From NCBI GenBank assembly GCA_900540875.1, contig UQHT01000002.1:62001-126000 (forward strand): DNA of 64,000 bases. Direction: 5' to 3'. The notes below the pieces were generated by a model. That model did not search any database. It was not told where the DNA came from and was given only the letters and a program-made list of their open reading frames with translations. Below, in pieces: positions 1 through 7,738 of this stretch; within the stretch, counting starts at the first letter, position 1; each line of letters starts with the position of its first letter. The stretch is from an uncultured Collinsella sp. Its GTDB lineage: Bacteria > Actinomycetota > Coriobacteriia > Coriobacteriales > Coriobacteriaceae. A program made the position numbers and the translations under genes.

Positions 1-179
1 GTTGAACCACGGCAACACCGATGTTCTGGCAAAGTCAGCGAAAACCCGCCAGAGCGAGCAAGATGACGTGAAAGAGGAGGGCATTGACCTTCTGGTCATG
101 CCCGACGATTGAACGTCAGATTGCCGCTCTGGCGGGTTTGCAGCGTCGGCCGGTTACGGCGTTTGGAAAACGCCGTAAC
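1..179. repeat. Structured intergenic element, copy A
   Basis: This begins GTTGAACCA and ends in a perfect 12-bp hairpin (153-164 with 168-179). Inside are a perfect 15-bp helix (42-56 with 125-139), a 6-bp helix (64-69 with 113-118) and a hairpin with a TTCT loop (79-103). The same design recurs at 40567-40737 with different paired bases but matching unpaired blocks (GTTGAACCA, AGTCAGCGA, GAAAGAGGAG, CAGATTG, GCAGCGTCG). The final hairpin abuts the TAG of queA on the minus strand. It could be a small RNA, a miniature mobile element or a gene-end hairpin. The transcribed strand is unknown and neither strand has a T-tract. Confidence 0.7.
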
Positions 180-1397
180 CTACTGAATGAGCATTGCGTC
201 GCCAAAGCTGAAGAAGCGGTAGCGCTCCTCGATGGCGGCGGCGTAGGCATCCATGATCTGGTCGCGGGAGGCAAGCGCGCTCACGAGCATCATGAGCGTG
301 GAACGCGGCACGTGGAAGTTGGTGATCAGCGCGTCGACCACGTGATAGGTCGAGCCAGGCATGAGGTAGAGCTGCGTCGTCGCGTTCTCGCGCACCACGA
401 TGTCGCCGCGGCCGAGCGTGTCGGCCCCATCCTCGCGGCCTTCAAAATAGCGCGCCGTCACAGCCGGATCGGACACCGGCGCGTCCACGTCAAAGGCGCT
501 CTCGAGCGAGCGTACTGCGGTGGTGCCGACGGCGATCACGCGATGCCCCTCGGCCTTTGCCTTATGCACGGCGTCGACAACCTCCTGCGACACGTGGTAG
601 CGCTCGGTGTGCATCACATGCTGCGTGGGATCGTCCTCCTCCACCAGACGGAAGGTATCGATGCCGACCTCGAGCTCGACGGCGGCAAACTTGGCACCCT
701 TGGCCTCGATGGCGGCCATGAGCTCGGGAGTAAAGTGCAGACCCGCCGTGGGAGCGGCAGCCGAGTGCTCCTCCTTCATGGCGTAGACGGTCTGGTACTT
801 CTCGGGATCGCCCTCGTAATCGGTAATGTAGGGCGGCAGCGGCACGTGACCGGCGGCGTGAATGGCCTCGTCGAGCGTGCGCGGCTCGCCGGCGGCATTG
901 CAACCGGCCGGCTCAAAGCGCACCAGGCGGCCACCGCGGCTATCGGTGACAAAGTCGATGACCTCAGCTGTCAACACCACGGGCGCGCCCTCGGGCGCAT
1001 GGGCGCCACCGGCGCGATACTCAATCTGAGCACCGGGCTTTAGGCGCTTGCCCGGCTTGACCAGGCACTCCCAAACGTGACCCAGTGGGTCAACATCCTC
1101 GCGGCGCTTGAGCAGCAGCGTCTCGACCACGCCACCCGAGCCCGACTTGCGACCGATCAGGCGGGCCGGCATCACGCGCGTCTTGTTGATGACGAGCACA
1201 TCGCCCGGCTCGATATAGTCGATGATGTCGCGGAAGATGCGGTGCTCGACGGTGCCGCCATGCTCCAGCGGCGTTCCTGCCTCGGAACCCTCGCGATCCA
1301 CCACCAGCAGGCGGCAGGAGTCACGCGGCTCGGCAGGAGCCTGGGCAATCAGTTCCTCAGGAAGGTTATAGTCAAAATCATCGGTACGCATAGACAC
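180..1397 (-). CDS. queA: S-adenosylmethionine:tRNA ribosyltransferase-isomerase
   Basis: QueA transfers and isomerises the ribosyl group of SAM onto preQ1-modified tRNA, giving epoxyqueuosine in the anticodon loop. The 405-residue protein starts with the typical MRTDDFDYNLPEELIAQ segment and has the family's usual beta-barrel sequence and length, ending FGDAMLIQ. Two starts are possible: GTG at 1397, 8 bases after AGGAG, or ATG at 1391; I chose the GTG for its spacing. queH lies just upstream on the same strand, 64 bases away, so the two late queuosine steps probably share a transcript. Confidence 0.95.
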   Translation of the reverse strand: MSMRTDDFDYNLPEELIAQAPAEPRDSCRLLVVDREGSEAGTPLEHGGTVEHRIFRDIIDYIEPGDVLVINKTRVMPARLIGRKSGSGGVVETLLLKRREDVDPLGHVWECLVKPGKRLKPGAQIEYRAGGAHAPEGAPVVLTAEVIDFVTDSRGGRLVRFEPAGCNAAGEPRTLDEAIHAAGHVPLPPYITDYEGDPEKYQTVYAMKEEHSAAAPTAGLHFTPELMAAIEAKGAKFAAVELEVGIDTFRLVEEDDPTQHVMHTERYHVSQEVVDAVHKAKAEGHRVIAVGTTAVRSLESAFDVDAPVSDPAVTARYFEGREDGADTLGRGDIVVRENATTQLYLMPGSTYHVVDALITNFHVPRSTLMMLVSALASRDQIMDAYAAAIEERYRFFSFGDAMLIQ

Positions 1398-1461
1398 GTC
1401 GGATTCTCCTTATATAGCTAAAGTCCGCTCTACATCCTAGCAGGCTAACGTCCCAAATGAA

Positions 1462-2037
1462 CTACTTTTTGGCGGCTTTACGCTCGTCGCGGATGCGGGC
1501 GCGGTCCATGGCCGCCTCGACAGCCGAGAAGCGGCAACCACAGTAGTTCTGCCGATACATGCCAAGCTCGCGCGAACGGCGAGTCGCCTCGGGGTAATAC
1601 GGGCGAAAATCGCGAATGACCGGGGTGAGACCGCAGGCGGCAGCCAGACGCTCCAACACGTCATTACAGGTCTCGAACAGCTGATACGGCGAGACGGCGA
1701 GCGTCGTACCCACATATTCGAACCCGCGCTCCTGGGCCACACGGCATGCCTCGGCCAGACGCAGGGCATAGCACGCACGACAGCGACGGGGTCGATCGGC
1801 GCCCAACGGGGCCACACCGGCCTCCCAGCGCTCGCGGTCCTCGTCTGCCTCGATAAGCTCAATGTCGCCATCGGCACACCACCGGCGCAGTTCGTCCAGG
1901 CGGCGCTGCCATTCATCGCGCGGTTGAATATTGGGGTTGGTCCAGCAAATCGTGGGCTCAAACCCTTCCTCGCGCAGCAGGCGAACCGGCTCAAGCGAGC
2001 ACGGCGCACAGCAAGCATGCAGCAGCAACGGCTTCAT
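1462..2037 (-). CDS. queH: Epoxyqueuosine reductase QueH
   Basis: QueH reduces epoxyqueuosine to queuosine in tRNA and is a non-homologous alternative to QueG. The 191-residue protein begins MKPLLLHACCAPC with the vicinal Cys pair, has CRACYALRLAEA in the middle and YCGCRFS near the end, the Cys set expected for the Fe-S and metal site of the former DUF208 family. The start is ATG 2037, 6 bases after GGAGGAG. The frame stays open upstream into the palindrome at 2060-2168, but that extension reads through a repeat and lies before the ribosome binding site. Its neighbour queA performs the preceding step. Confidence 0.93.
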   Translation of the reverse strand: MKPLLLHACCAPCSLEPVRLLREEGFEPTICWTNPNIQPRDEWQRRLDELRRWCADGDIELIEADEDRERWEAGVAPLGADRPRRCRACYALRLAEACRVAQERGFEYVGTTLAVSPYQLFETCNDVLERLAAACGLTPVIRDFRPYYPEATRRSRELGMYRQNYCGCRFSAVEAAMDRARIRDERKAAKK

Positions 2038-2059
2038 CAACATCTCCTCCCCCGCAATA

Positions 2060-2168
2060 AGTAGTCTTTTTGGGACGGGGCTATTTTGACTACTTTTGAC
2101 GTAAAGCAGCCGCAATGCCTATCTCAACAGAAAAGTAGTCAAAATAGCCCCGTCCCAAAAAGACTACT
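2060..2168. repeat. Perfect 38-bp palindrome around a 33-bp loop
   Basis: Arms 2060-2097 and 2131-2168 are exact reverse complements over 38 bases. Each arm can also fold on itself, because it begins AGTAGTC and carries GACTACT near its other end around a TTTTTGGGACGGGG core. The right arm provides the TAG stop of the DUF3267 gene (2164-2166). A truncated copy lies at 5042-5064. The GTAG foot and GGGACGG core recall REP-type repeats moved by REP-associated transposases, but no such transposase is in the window. Confidence 0.85.
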
Positions 2169-2733
2169 GACCAAAAAAGCGGACGCCAAAGGATGTGTCC
2201 TCGCAGGCGACGATACGGCGATCGCGCAGGATGGTCCGCGCGTAGTACCAATCGCCCACACAACCCGACAAATGCAAGCCTGCCGCCAGGTAGCACAGCA
2301 GCGGATAGCCCGAAAACGCAAACCCCAAGGCAAACGCCGCCGTCAAAACAACCGTCGGCGCCAGGCAAATGAGCATGTACCGCCGGCGCGAATACACAAC
2401 GCCCTCGGCGCAGGCATAAATCATGCAGGTTTCGAGATTTGCCCCAAAGGTCACATGCGCACCGGCGGGCGCAAACAACTTAAAGAACACACCGTGAACC
2501 AGCTCGTGCACGACAAACGACGCCGCAGAGACGACCGCCAAGCCGACTATCCAGCCCAAGACCGCCATCCAGCCGCCCGCGTCGGCCGCATCCAGGTCTG
2601 CGGGCCCGCCCAGCAGCATAAACACCGGCACCAGGCACACGGCAAACACCACAAGCACGGCCATCCCCCACACGAAGCAAGCGTGCAGAAAATCCTCGTC
2701 TTCAAACGCATGTATGTTGGAAATCTCATTCAT
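2164..2733 (-). CDS. DUF3267-type membrane zinc metalloprotease
   Basis: This 189-residue integral membrane protein carries HELVH (HExxH) at about residue 76, inside the sequence VVHELVHGVFFKLFAP, typical of DUF3267 putative zincins. Hydrophobic segments lie at about 20-45, 55-75, 120-140 and 145-160. Its substrate is unknown. No clear ribosome binding site precedes ATG 2733. The stop codon sits within the right arm of the palindrome at 2060-2168, so the last residues (FGQ) directly abut a repeat. The gene is divergent from the methionyl-tRNA synthetase-like gene. Confidence 0.72.
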   Translation of the reverse strand: MNEISNIHAFEDEDFLHACFVWGMAVLVVFAVCLVPVFMLLGGPADLDAADAGGWMAVLGWIVGLAVVSAASFVVHELVHGVFFKLFAPAGAHVTFGANLETCMIYACAEGVVYSRRRYMLICLAPTVVLTAAFALGFAFSGYPLLCYLAAGLHLSGCVGDWYYARTILRDRRIVACEDTSFGVRFFGQ

Positions 2734-2775
2734 AGCATCTTAGGATAGCGCCCCCGTCACGCACCCGCCCGCATG

Positions 2776-2784
2776 TGCGATAAT
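2776..2784 (+). promoter_or_regulatory. Candidate extended -10 promoter
   Basis: TGC followed by GATAAT fits an extended -10 element about 80 bases before the synthetase start. No good -35 box is visible, which is common for extended -10 promoters. A similar TGCGATAAT lies upstream of the degV gene. Confidence 0.4.
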
Positions 2785-2865
2785 GTCGAACGATATGCAC
2801 GAATTGACCACCGCGTCGCCAGGCCTTGCGCCCGGACGCGCTCTCACCATATGCGAAGGAGTCCC

Positions 2866-5016
2866 ATGGCATCCAAATACTCCATGAACGACCGTCCCAG
2901 CTGGCCTCGCCGCGCCATCGTTACCGCCGGCGAGCCCTACGGCAACAAGGGCCTTCACTTTGGCCACGTTGGCGGCGTCTTTGTCCCGGCCGACTTCTTC
3001 GCCCGCTTCCTGCGCGACCGTCTGGGCCGCGAGAACGTCATCTTCACCTCGGGCACTGACTGCTACGGCTCGCCCATCATGGAGAGCTACCGCAAGCTCA
3101 AGGAGAACGAGGACTACGACAAGTCCATTAGCGAGTACGTCGAGTCCAACCACTCCCGCCAGGCCGCGACCCTCAACAACTACAACATCAGCTGCGATAT
3201 CTACGGCGGCTCGGGCCTTGAGCCGGCTGCGCAGATTCACAACAAGGTTACCGCCGAGATTATCGAGCGCCTGCACGAGCAGGGCACCATCTCCAAGCGC
3301 TCCACGCTGCAGTTCTACGACGCCAAGGCCGGCACATTCCTCAACGGCCGCCAGGTGATTGGCCGCTGCCCCATCCAGGGCTGCAAGTCCGAGAAGGCGT
3401 ACGCCGACGAGTGCGACTTGGGTCACCAGTTTGAGCCCGAGGAGCTTATCGCACCCAAGAGCCAGCTCACCGGCGAGGTGCCCGAGCTGCGCCCGGTCGA
3501 CAACCTCTACTTCGACCTGCCGGCCTACCTCGACTTTATGAAGACCTACACCGCCAAGCTCGCCCAGAACCCGCAGGTTCGCTCCGTGGTCTCCAAGACC
3601 ATGGAGGAGTGGCTGCTGCCGGCTCAGCTCTACATCCAGAATAAGTTCCGCGAGGCCTTCGATGCCGTCGAGGACCAGCTCCCCGAACACACCGTGCTGG
3701 AGCCCGAGGGCAACAAGAGCAGCTTTACCGTCACCTTCCCCAGCTGGAAAGAGCGCGACGACGCCCACGCGGTGCTCGCCAACGGCGGCGTGCGCTTCCG
3801 CAGCGGCAAGGCGCTCGTGCCCTTCCGCATCACCGGCAACATCGACTGGGGCGTTCCGGTGCCCGAGGTCGACGGCGTGACCGACGTCACCTGCTGGTGC
3901 TGGCCCGAGAGCCTGTGGGCGCCCATCAGCTACACCCGCACCGTACTCGCCCGCGACGCCCGTGCCGCCGGCGTGACCGAGGGCGTCGCCGCCCAGGATG
4001 CCGCCCTCATGGGCGAGCCCGCCGCCGATTCCACGCAGGTCCCCGCGCCCACCTACCAGCACAGCTCGCTCGACTGGCGCGACTGGTGGTGCTCTGACGA
4101 CGCGCAGATCTATCAGTTCATCGGTCAGGACAACATCTATTTCTACTGCATCGCGCAAACCGCCATGTGGGAGGCCCTGGGCTGGGACCTTACGCAGAGC
4201 ACCGTCAGCGCCTGCTATCACCTGCTCTACATGGGCAAAAAGGCGAGCTCGTCCTCGCAGACGCCTCCCCCGCCGGCAGACGACCTGCTCAACCACTACA
4301 CCTGCGAGCAGATGCGTGCGCATTGGCTGTCGCTCGGCCTGTCCGAGAAGCCGGTGAGCTTTAGTCCCAAGGCATACGACACGCGCGTGACCGGCAAGGA
4401 CAAGGACGGCAACGAGGTGCGTGCCTGCGACGACAAGCGCGTCATCGATCCGGCCCTTAAGGAGAGCGCGCTGCTGACCGGCGTCTTCAACCGCCTGGCC
4501 CGCAGCTGCTTCTACGGCGTCGCCATCAAGGAGGGCGACGAGAGCCCCTATCGCAACGGCTGCATCCCCGCCGGTGCCGCCTCCGCCGCCGTGGTCGAGG
4601 CTGCCGAGCAGGCCGCTCTCGCCTTTGAGCAGGCCATGTACAAGTTCGAGACGCACCGCGCGCTTGCCGTGTGCGACGACTACCTGCGTGCCGCCAACAA
4701 GCGCTGGAGCGACGCCTCCAAGGCCGCCAACAAGCTCGAGGGCGAACCAGCCAACGCCGCCATGAAGCAGGCCCTCGTCGACGCCTTTACCGAGCTGCGT
4801 GTGGCGACCGTGCTCATGCACGGCATTGTCCCGGCCGGCTGTGAGCTCATCTGCGAGTACTTCGACGTCGATCCGGTCGCCTTCTTTAGTTGGGATAACA
4901 TCTTTGCCTCCACGGACGAGTTTGTGGAGAGCCTGGGCGAGAAGCCCGGCGAGCACCGCGTGAAGCCGCTGCCCCCGCGCTTCGACTTCTTCAGCAAGCA
5001 CGAGAGCCAGTACTAA
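2866..5016 (+). CDS. Divergent methionyl-tRNA synthetase (class I)
   Basis: The 716-residue protein resembles methionine--tRNA ligase. HFGH replaces the HIGH signature, FTSGTDCYGSPI matches the catalytic-fold segment, a Cys-rich knuckle follows (RCPIQGCKSEKAYADEC), then PKSQLTGEVPELR, GNIDWGVPVP and FIGQDNIYFYCIAQTAMW. In place of KMSKS it has KKASSSS. An insertion of about 50 residues (near 280-330) and a long helical C-terminal domain explain the extra length over the usual 510-680 residues. ATG 2866 follows AAGGAG by 4 bases. It may be the cell's only MetRS or a specialised paralogue; the window cannot decide. Confidence 0.8.
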   Translation: MASKYSMNDRPSWPRRAIVTAGEPYGNKGLHFGHVGGVFVPADFFARFLRDRLGRENVIFTSGTDCYGSPIMESYRKLKENEDYDKSISEYVESNHSRQAATLNNYNISCDIYGGSGLEPAAQIHNKVTAEIIERLHEQGTISKRSTLQFYDAKAGTFLNGRQVIGRCPIQGCKSEKAYADECDLGHQFEPEELIAPKSQLTGEVPELRPVDNLYFDLPAYLDFMKTYTAKLAQNPQVRSVVSKTMEEWLLPAQLYIQNKFREAFDAVEDQLPEHTVLEPEGNKSSFTVTFPSWKERDDAHAVLANGGVRFRSGKALVPFRITGNIDWGVPVPEVDGVTDVTCWCWPESLWAPISYTRTVLARDARAAGVTEGVAAQDAALMGEPAADSTQVPAPTYQHSSLDWRDWWCSDDAQIYQFIGQDNIYFYCIAQTAMWEALGWDLTQSTVSACYHLLYMGKKASSSSQTPPPPADDLLNHYTCEQMRAHWLSLGLSEKPVSFSPKAYDTRVTGKDKDGNEVRACDDKRVIDPALKESALLTGVFNRLARSCFYGVAIKEGDESPYRNGCIPAGAASAAVVEAAEQAALAFEQAMYKFETHRALAVCDDYLRAANKRWSDASKAANKLEGEPANAAMKQALVDAFTELRVATVLMHGIVPAGCELICEYFDVDPVAFFSWDNIFASTDEFVESLGEKPGEHRVKPLPPRFDFFSKHESQY

Positions 5017-5041
5017 AGCACGCCAGCAGCGGCGTGCCCGG

Positions 5042-5064
5042 AAAGTAGTCTATTTGGGACGGGA
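5042..5064 (+). repeat. Fragment of the GGGACGG repeat
   Basis: AAGTAGTCTATTTGGGACGG repeats one end of the palindrome at 2060-2168 with one or two changes. It lies between two same-strand genes, and the bases right after it (GGAAGGAAAGACGG) serve as the ribosome binding site of the methyltransferase gene starting at 5076. Confidence 0.65.
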
Positions 5065-5075
5065 AGGAAAGACGG

Positions 5076-6179
5076 ATGTCCAAGCCGCGTCGTCGTAAGC
5101 AGAAAAAGCAGGTCAAGGCCGAGCTCAAGCTTAGGCAGTTTGCCGCTACCGAGCTTTCCGACCAGCTTGCCGCCCAACACTCCGCCGCCGACCTGCCGCG
5201 CTTTATGGTCGACACGGTCGCCGGCGCCTATGCACCCGCCGATGCTCAGCTCATGATCGAGGGCTTCGGTGCCGCTGCCACGCGCCCGGTCACGCTGCGC
5301 GCCAACACGCTCAAGGCGACCGCCGAGGACATCGCCGCCGCACTCGACGCAGCCGGCATCGCCCACCGCCCCGTCGCATGGTACCCGGACGCTTTCATCC
5401 TGCCCGAGGCCCAGGTTTCCGACCTATGGGACCTCGACATCTACCGCGACGGCAAAATCTACTTGCAAAGCCTGTCGTCCATGATGCCGCCGTTGGTCCT
5501 GGGCGCTCAGGCAGGCGAGGACATCCTGGACATGTGCGCAGCCCCCGGTGGCAAGACGACGCAGATCGCCGCCCTCACCCAGGGCCAGGCACACCTCACG
5601 GCCTGCGAGATGAGCATTCCCCGCGCCGAAAAGCTTGAGTCCAACCTCCACCGCCAGGGCGCCAAAAACGTGCCCGTCATGCGCATCGACGCACGCGAGC
5701 TCGACGAATTCTTCCGCTTTGACCGCATCCTGCTCGACGCTCCCTGCACCGGCACGGGCACCGTCATCAGCGGCAACGAAAAGAGCCTGCGCGGCCTCAC
5801 CGAGCAGTTGCTCGGCAAGTGCGCCCGCTCGCAGCGAGCACTTCTGGACCGCGCCATGGGAGCCCTCAAACCGGGCGGAACGCTCGTCTATTCGACTTGT
5901 TCGATCTTGCCGCAGGAAAACGAGGACGCCCTGCAAGAGGCCCTCGACAAGCACATGGACTGCGAGCTCATCCCCCTCGACGGCACGCCGAGCAAAAGCG
6001 AAGCACGCCGCGCCCAGGATGCCGGCGAGGAGCCGCGCATCGAGTCCAACGCTCTCACCGAGGCAATCGCCGCGGGTCAGGTATCGGCCATCACCAACGG
6101 CATGCCCGGCACGCTCACCATCCCGCCCAGCCGCGACTTTGAGGGCTTCTACATCGCCCTGGTCCGAAAACGCGGCTAG
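5076..6179 (+). CDS. RsmB/RsmF-type rRNA m5C methyltransferase
   Basis: This SAM-dependent RNA cytosine-C5 methyltransferase of the NOL1/NOP2/Sun family has 367 residues. The SAM site is DMCAAPGGKTTQIAAL (near 150). DAPCTGTGTVI carries one family Cys, and YSTCSILPQENE carries the catalytic Cys. The protein ends in a PPSRDFEGFYIALVRKRG segment typical of the family core. There is no C-terminal PUA-like extension, so it is shorter than E. coli RsmF. The start follows GGAAGG. The target base cannot be read from sequence alone. Confidence 0.88.
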   Translation: MSKPRRRKQKKQVKAELKLRQFAATELSDQLAAQHSAADLPRFMVDTVAGAYAPADAQLMIEGFGAAATRPVTLRANTLKATAEDIAAALDAAGIAHRPVAWYPDAFILPEAQVSDLWDLDIYRDGKIYLQSLSSMMPPLVLGAQAGEDILDMCAAPGGKTTQIAALTQGQAHLTACEMSIPRAEKLESNLHRQGAKNVPVMRIDARELDEFFRFDRILLDAPCTGTGTVISGNEKSLRGLTEQLLGKCARSQRALLDRAMGALKPGGTLVYSTCSILPQENEDALQEALDKHMDCELIPLDGTPSKSEARRAQDAGEEPRIESNALTEAIAAGQVSAITNGMPGTLTIPPSRDFEGFYIALVRKRG

Positions 6180-6203
6180 CGCACGGATTCAAAACTCAAC
6201 AAG

Positions 6204-6374
6204 CTATTCCCGTGCGCGCTTGTCCTGCTGGTCACGGTGCTGCTTAAGCGCCTCGCGTTCCTTGCGCTCGGCTCTTTTGCCTTTAATGGCCGTAACCACA
6301 AAGTAGATGACCGCGGCGGCTACGATTGCGCCCACACACAGGCCAATCGAGCCCAACATTGCTGTAAATTCCAT
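6204..6374 (-). CDS. Small single-pass membrane protein
   Basis: A 56-residue ORF opens at ATG 6374, 8 bases after AGAGG. Residues about 6-29 form one hydrophobic helix (MLGSIGLCVGAIVAAAVIYF). The rest is strongly charged and helical (KGKRAERKERE...). It is convergent with the methyltransferase gene and 25 bases from it. Function is unknown; the shape suggests a membrane-anchored coiled segment. Confidence 0.6.
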   Translation of the reverse strand: MEFTAMLGSIGLCVGAIVAAAVIYFVVTAIKGKRAERKEREALKQHRDQQDKRARE

Positions 6375-6514
6375 TCCGCGTCACCTCTCTTTTAAACGGG
6401 ACTTTCAAGATAGCACCTCAATACCCGCCACCACAGCTCCTTCACGTTCGCCGGCCCTTCGGTCTAACGGATGGCACGGCGGGGAAAAATCAACTCGTCA
6501 AACGATTTAGCAAG

Positions 6515-6540
6515 TACAATGCTGCCGGCACCCTGCCGGC
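6515..6540 (+). promoter_or_regulatory. Candidate -10 box and leader hairpin
   Basis: TACAAT (6515-6520) is followed at once by a 7-bp hairpin, GCCGGCA-CCC-TGCCGGC (6524-6540), which would form the start of the leader of the gene at 6566. That gene has no clear ribosome binding site, so the hairpin may matter for its translation. No convincing -35 box is seen. Confidence 0.35.
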
Positions 6541-6565
6541 CGTCATCACATAGAATCGAGCCTCC

Positions 6566-7657
6566 ATGGATACCCTCAACGACCTAAACGAGCGCGTCGA
6601 CGCCTTTGTCGGCACCAGCTCCTTCGACACGTCAGTCACGGCAAACGACCAAGCCCCCATCGATGTTCCCGCCGAGGTTCACGAGGACATTGTCGCCTCG
6701 GTCGACTTCTCCGAGGTAGAACTTGCAGACGAATTTACCGAGCCCCAGGTGGCCGTAACTCCCAACGGCCTTTTGCCCATGGAGCCGCTGCCCATCGACG
6801 GGCGTCTGCGCAAGGCGGCTCTCCGCATGCCCGATGAGATCGAGGAGGCCAGCGGCTTTACGCTCTTCGGTCGTCGCATCAAGTCGCTTATCTACACCAC
6901 CGACGTCGCGGTCATCCGCAACTCCAACGCCGATGCCGTCTTTGCCGTTTACCCCTTCACGCCACAGCCGGCCATTACGCAGGCGTTGTTGACCGTTGCC
7001 GAGTGCCCGGTCTTTGTAGGCGTGGGCGGCGGAACTACGACCGGTAAGCGCTCCGTACAGATGGCAGCCGTCTCCGAGATGCAGGGCGCGGCGGGCTGTG
7101 TGGTCAACTCCCCTGCCACTGCCGAAATGATCGAGCACATCACCAACATCGCCGACATCCCCGTCATCGCCACGGTCGTACGTTGCGACGACGATGCTCA
7201 CGCCAAAGTGCGCGCCGGAGCCAAGATCCTCAACATCGCGGCCGGCAAGAACACGCCCCAGGTCCTGCGCGAGCTGCGCGAGCACTATCCCAACCTGCCG
7301 CTCATCGCACCGGGCGGCAAGACGCCCGAGAGCATCCGTGAGACCATCGCCGCCGGCGCCAACGCCATCATTTGGACGCCGCCTTCGGCCCAGCAGCTGC
7401 AGACCGACATGATGCAGCGCTACCGCAAGATGAAGGAAGACGCCACGCCTGTCATCTCGCGCGACGATGTGCCCATTATCGACCAGGTCGCCGCCGCCGA
7501 GGTCAGCCAGGTCGAGAATATGAATCCCGACGTGCCGATTCCCGACGAGGTCATCGAGCGCGTCGCTTCGATCCACGATCATATCGAGGAACGTCGCGCC
7601 AACCGCGGACTCAAGCCCTCGCTGCACGGCTTCTTCTTCCGCGGAAAGAAACGCTAA
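6566..7657 (+). CDS. TIM-barrel-like protein of unknown function
   Basis: The first 75 or so residues of this 363-residue protein are acidic and probably unstructured. The core from about 85 to 290 reads like a beta/alpha barrel, with glycine-rich loops at strand ends (FVGVGGGTTTGKRS, LIAPGGKTPESI, GANAIIWTPP) resembling phosphate-binding loops of aldolase or flavin-dependent barrels. The C-terminus is basic (FFFRGKKR). I do not recognise a named family. It is a single gene with its own candidate promoter and a strong terminator behind it. Confidence 0.65.
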   Translation: MDTLNDLNERVDAFVGTSSFDTSVTANDQAPIDVPAEVHEDIVASVDFSEVELADEFTEPQVAVTPNGLLPMEPLPIDGRLRKAALRMPDEIEEASGFTLFGRRIKSLIYTTDVAVIRNSNADAVFAVYPFTPQPAITQALLTVAECPVFVGVGGGTTTGKRSVQMAAVSEMQGAAGCVVNSPATAEMIEHITNIADIPVIATVVRCDDDAHAKVRAGAKILNIAAGKNTPQVLRELREHYPNLPLIAPGGKTPESIRETIAAGANAIIWTPPSAQQLQTDMMQRYRKMKEDATPVISRDDVPIIDQVAAAEVSQVENMNPDVPIPDEVIERVASIHDHIEERRANRGLKPSLHGFFFRGKKR

Positions 7658-7667
7658 CCGCAACAGC

Positions 7668-7704
7668 AAGGCCCGCCCCGCAAACAACGGGACGGGCCTT
7701 TTTC
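7668..7704 (+). terminator. Rho-independent terminator
   Basis: A GC-rich stem of 13 pairs with one mismatch (AAGGCCCGCCCCG with CGGGACGGGCCTT) is followed by a T-tract. It ends the TIM-barrel gene transcript before the convergent degV gene. Confidence 0.9.
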
Positions 7705-7738
7705 GTTTGAGCAATCGTGCACGACGTGATGGGCTAAG

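Noticed and set aside
2038..2115. N-terminal extension of QueH through the palindrome
   Set aside because: The ribosome binding site GGAGGAG lies after this segment, and the segment translates a repeat arm; QueH homology starts at MKPLLLHACC.
2740..5001. 753-codon open frame antisense to the methionyl-tRNA synthetase-like gene
   Set aside because: Composition is Gly/Val/Ala/His-rich as expected from the complement of GC-rich codons; it has no ribosome binding site and no recognisable domain, while the sense strand encodes a clear synthetase.
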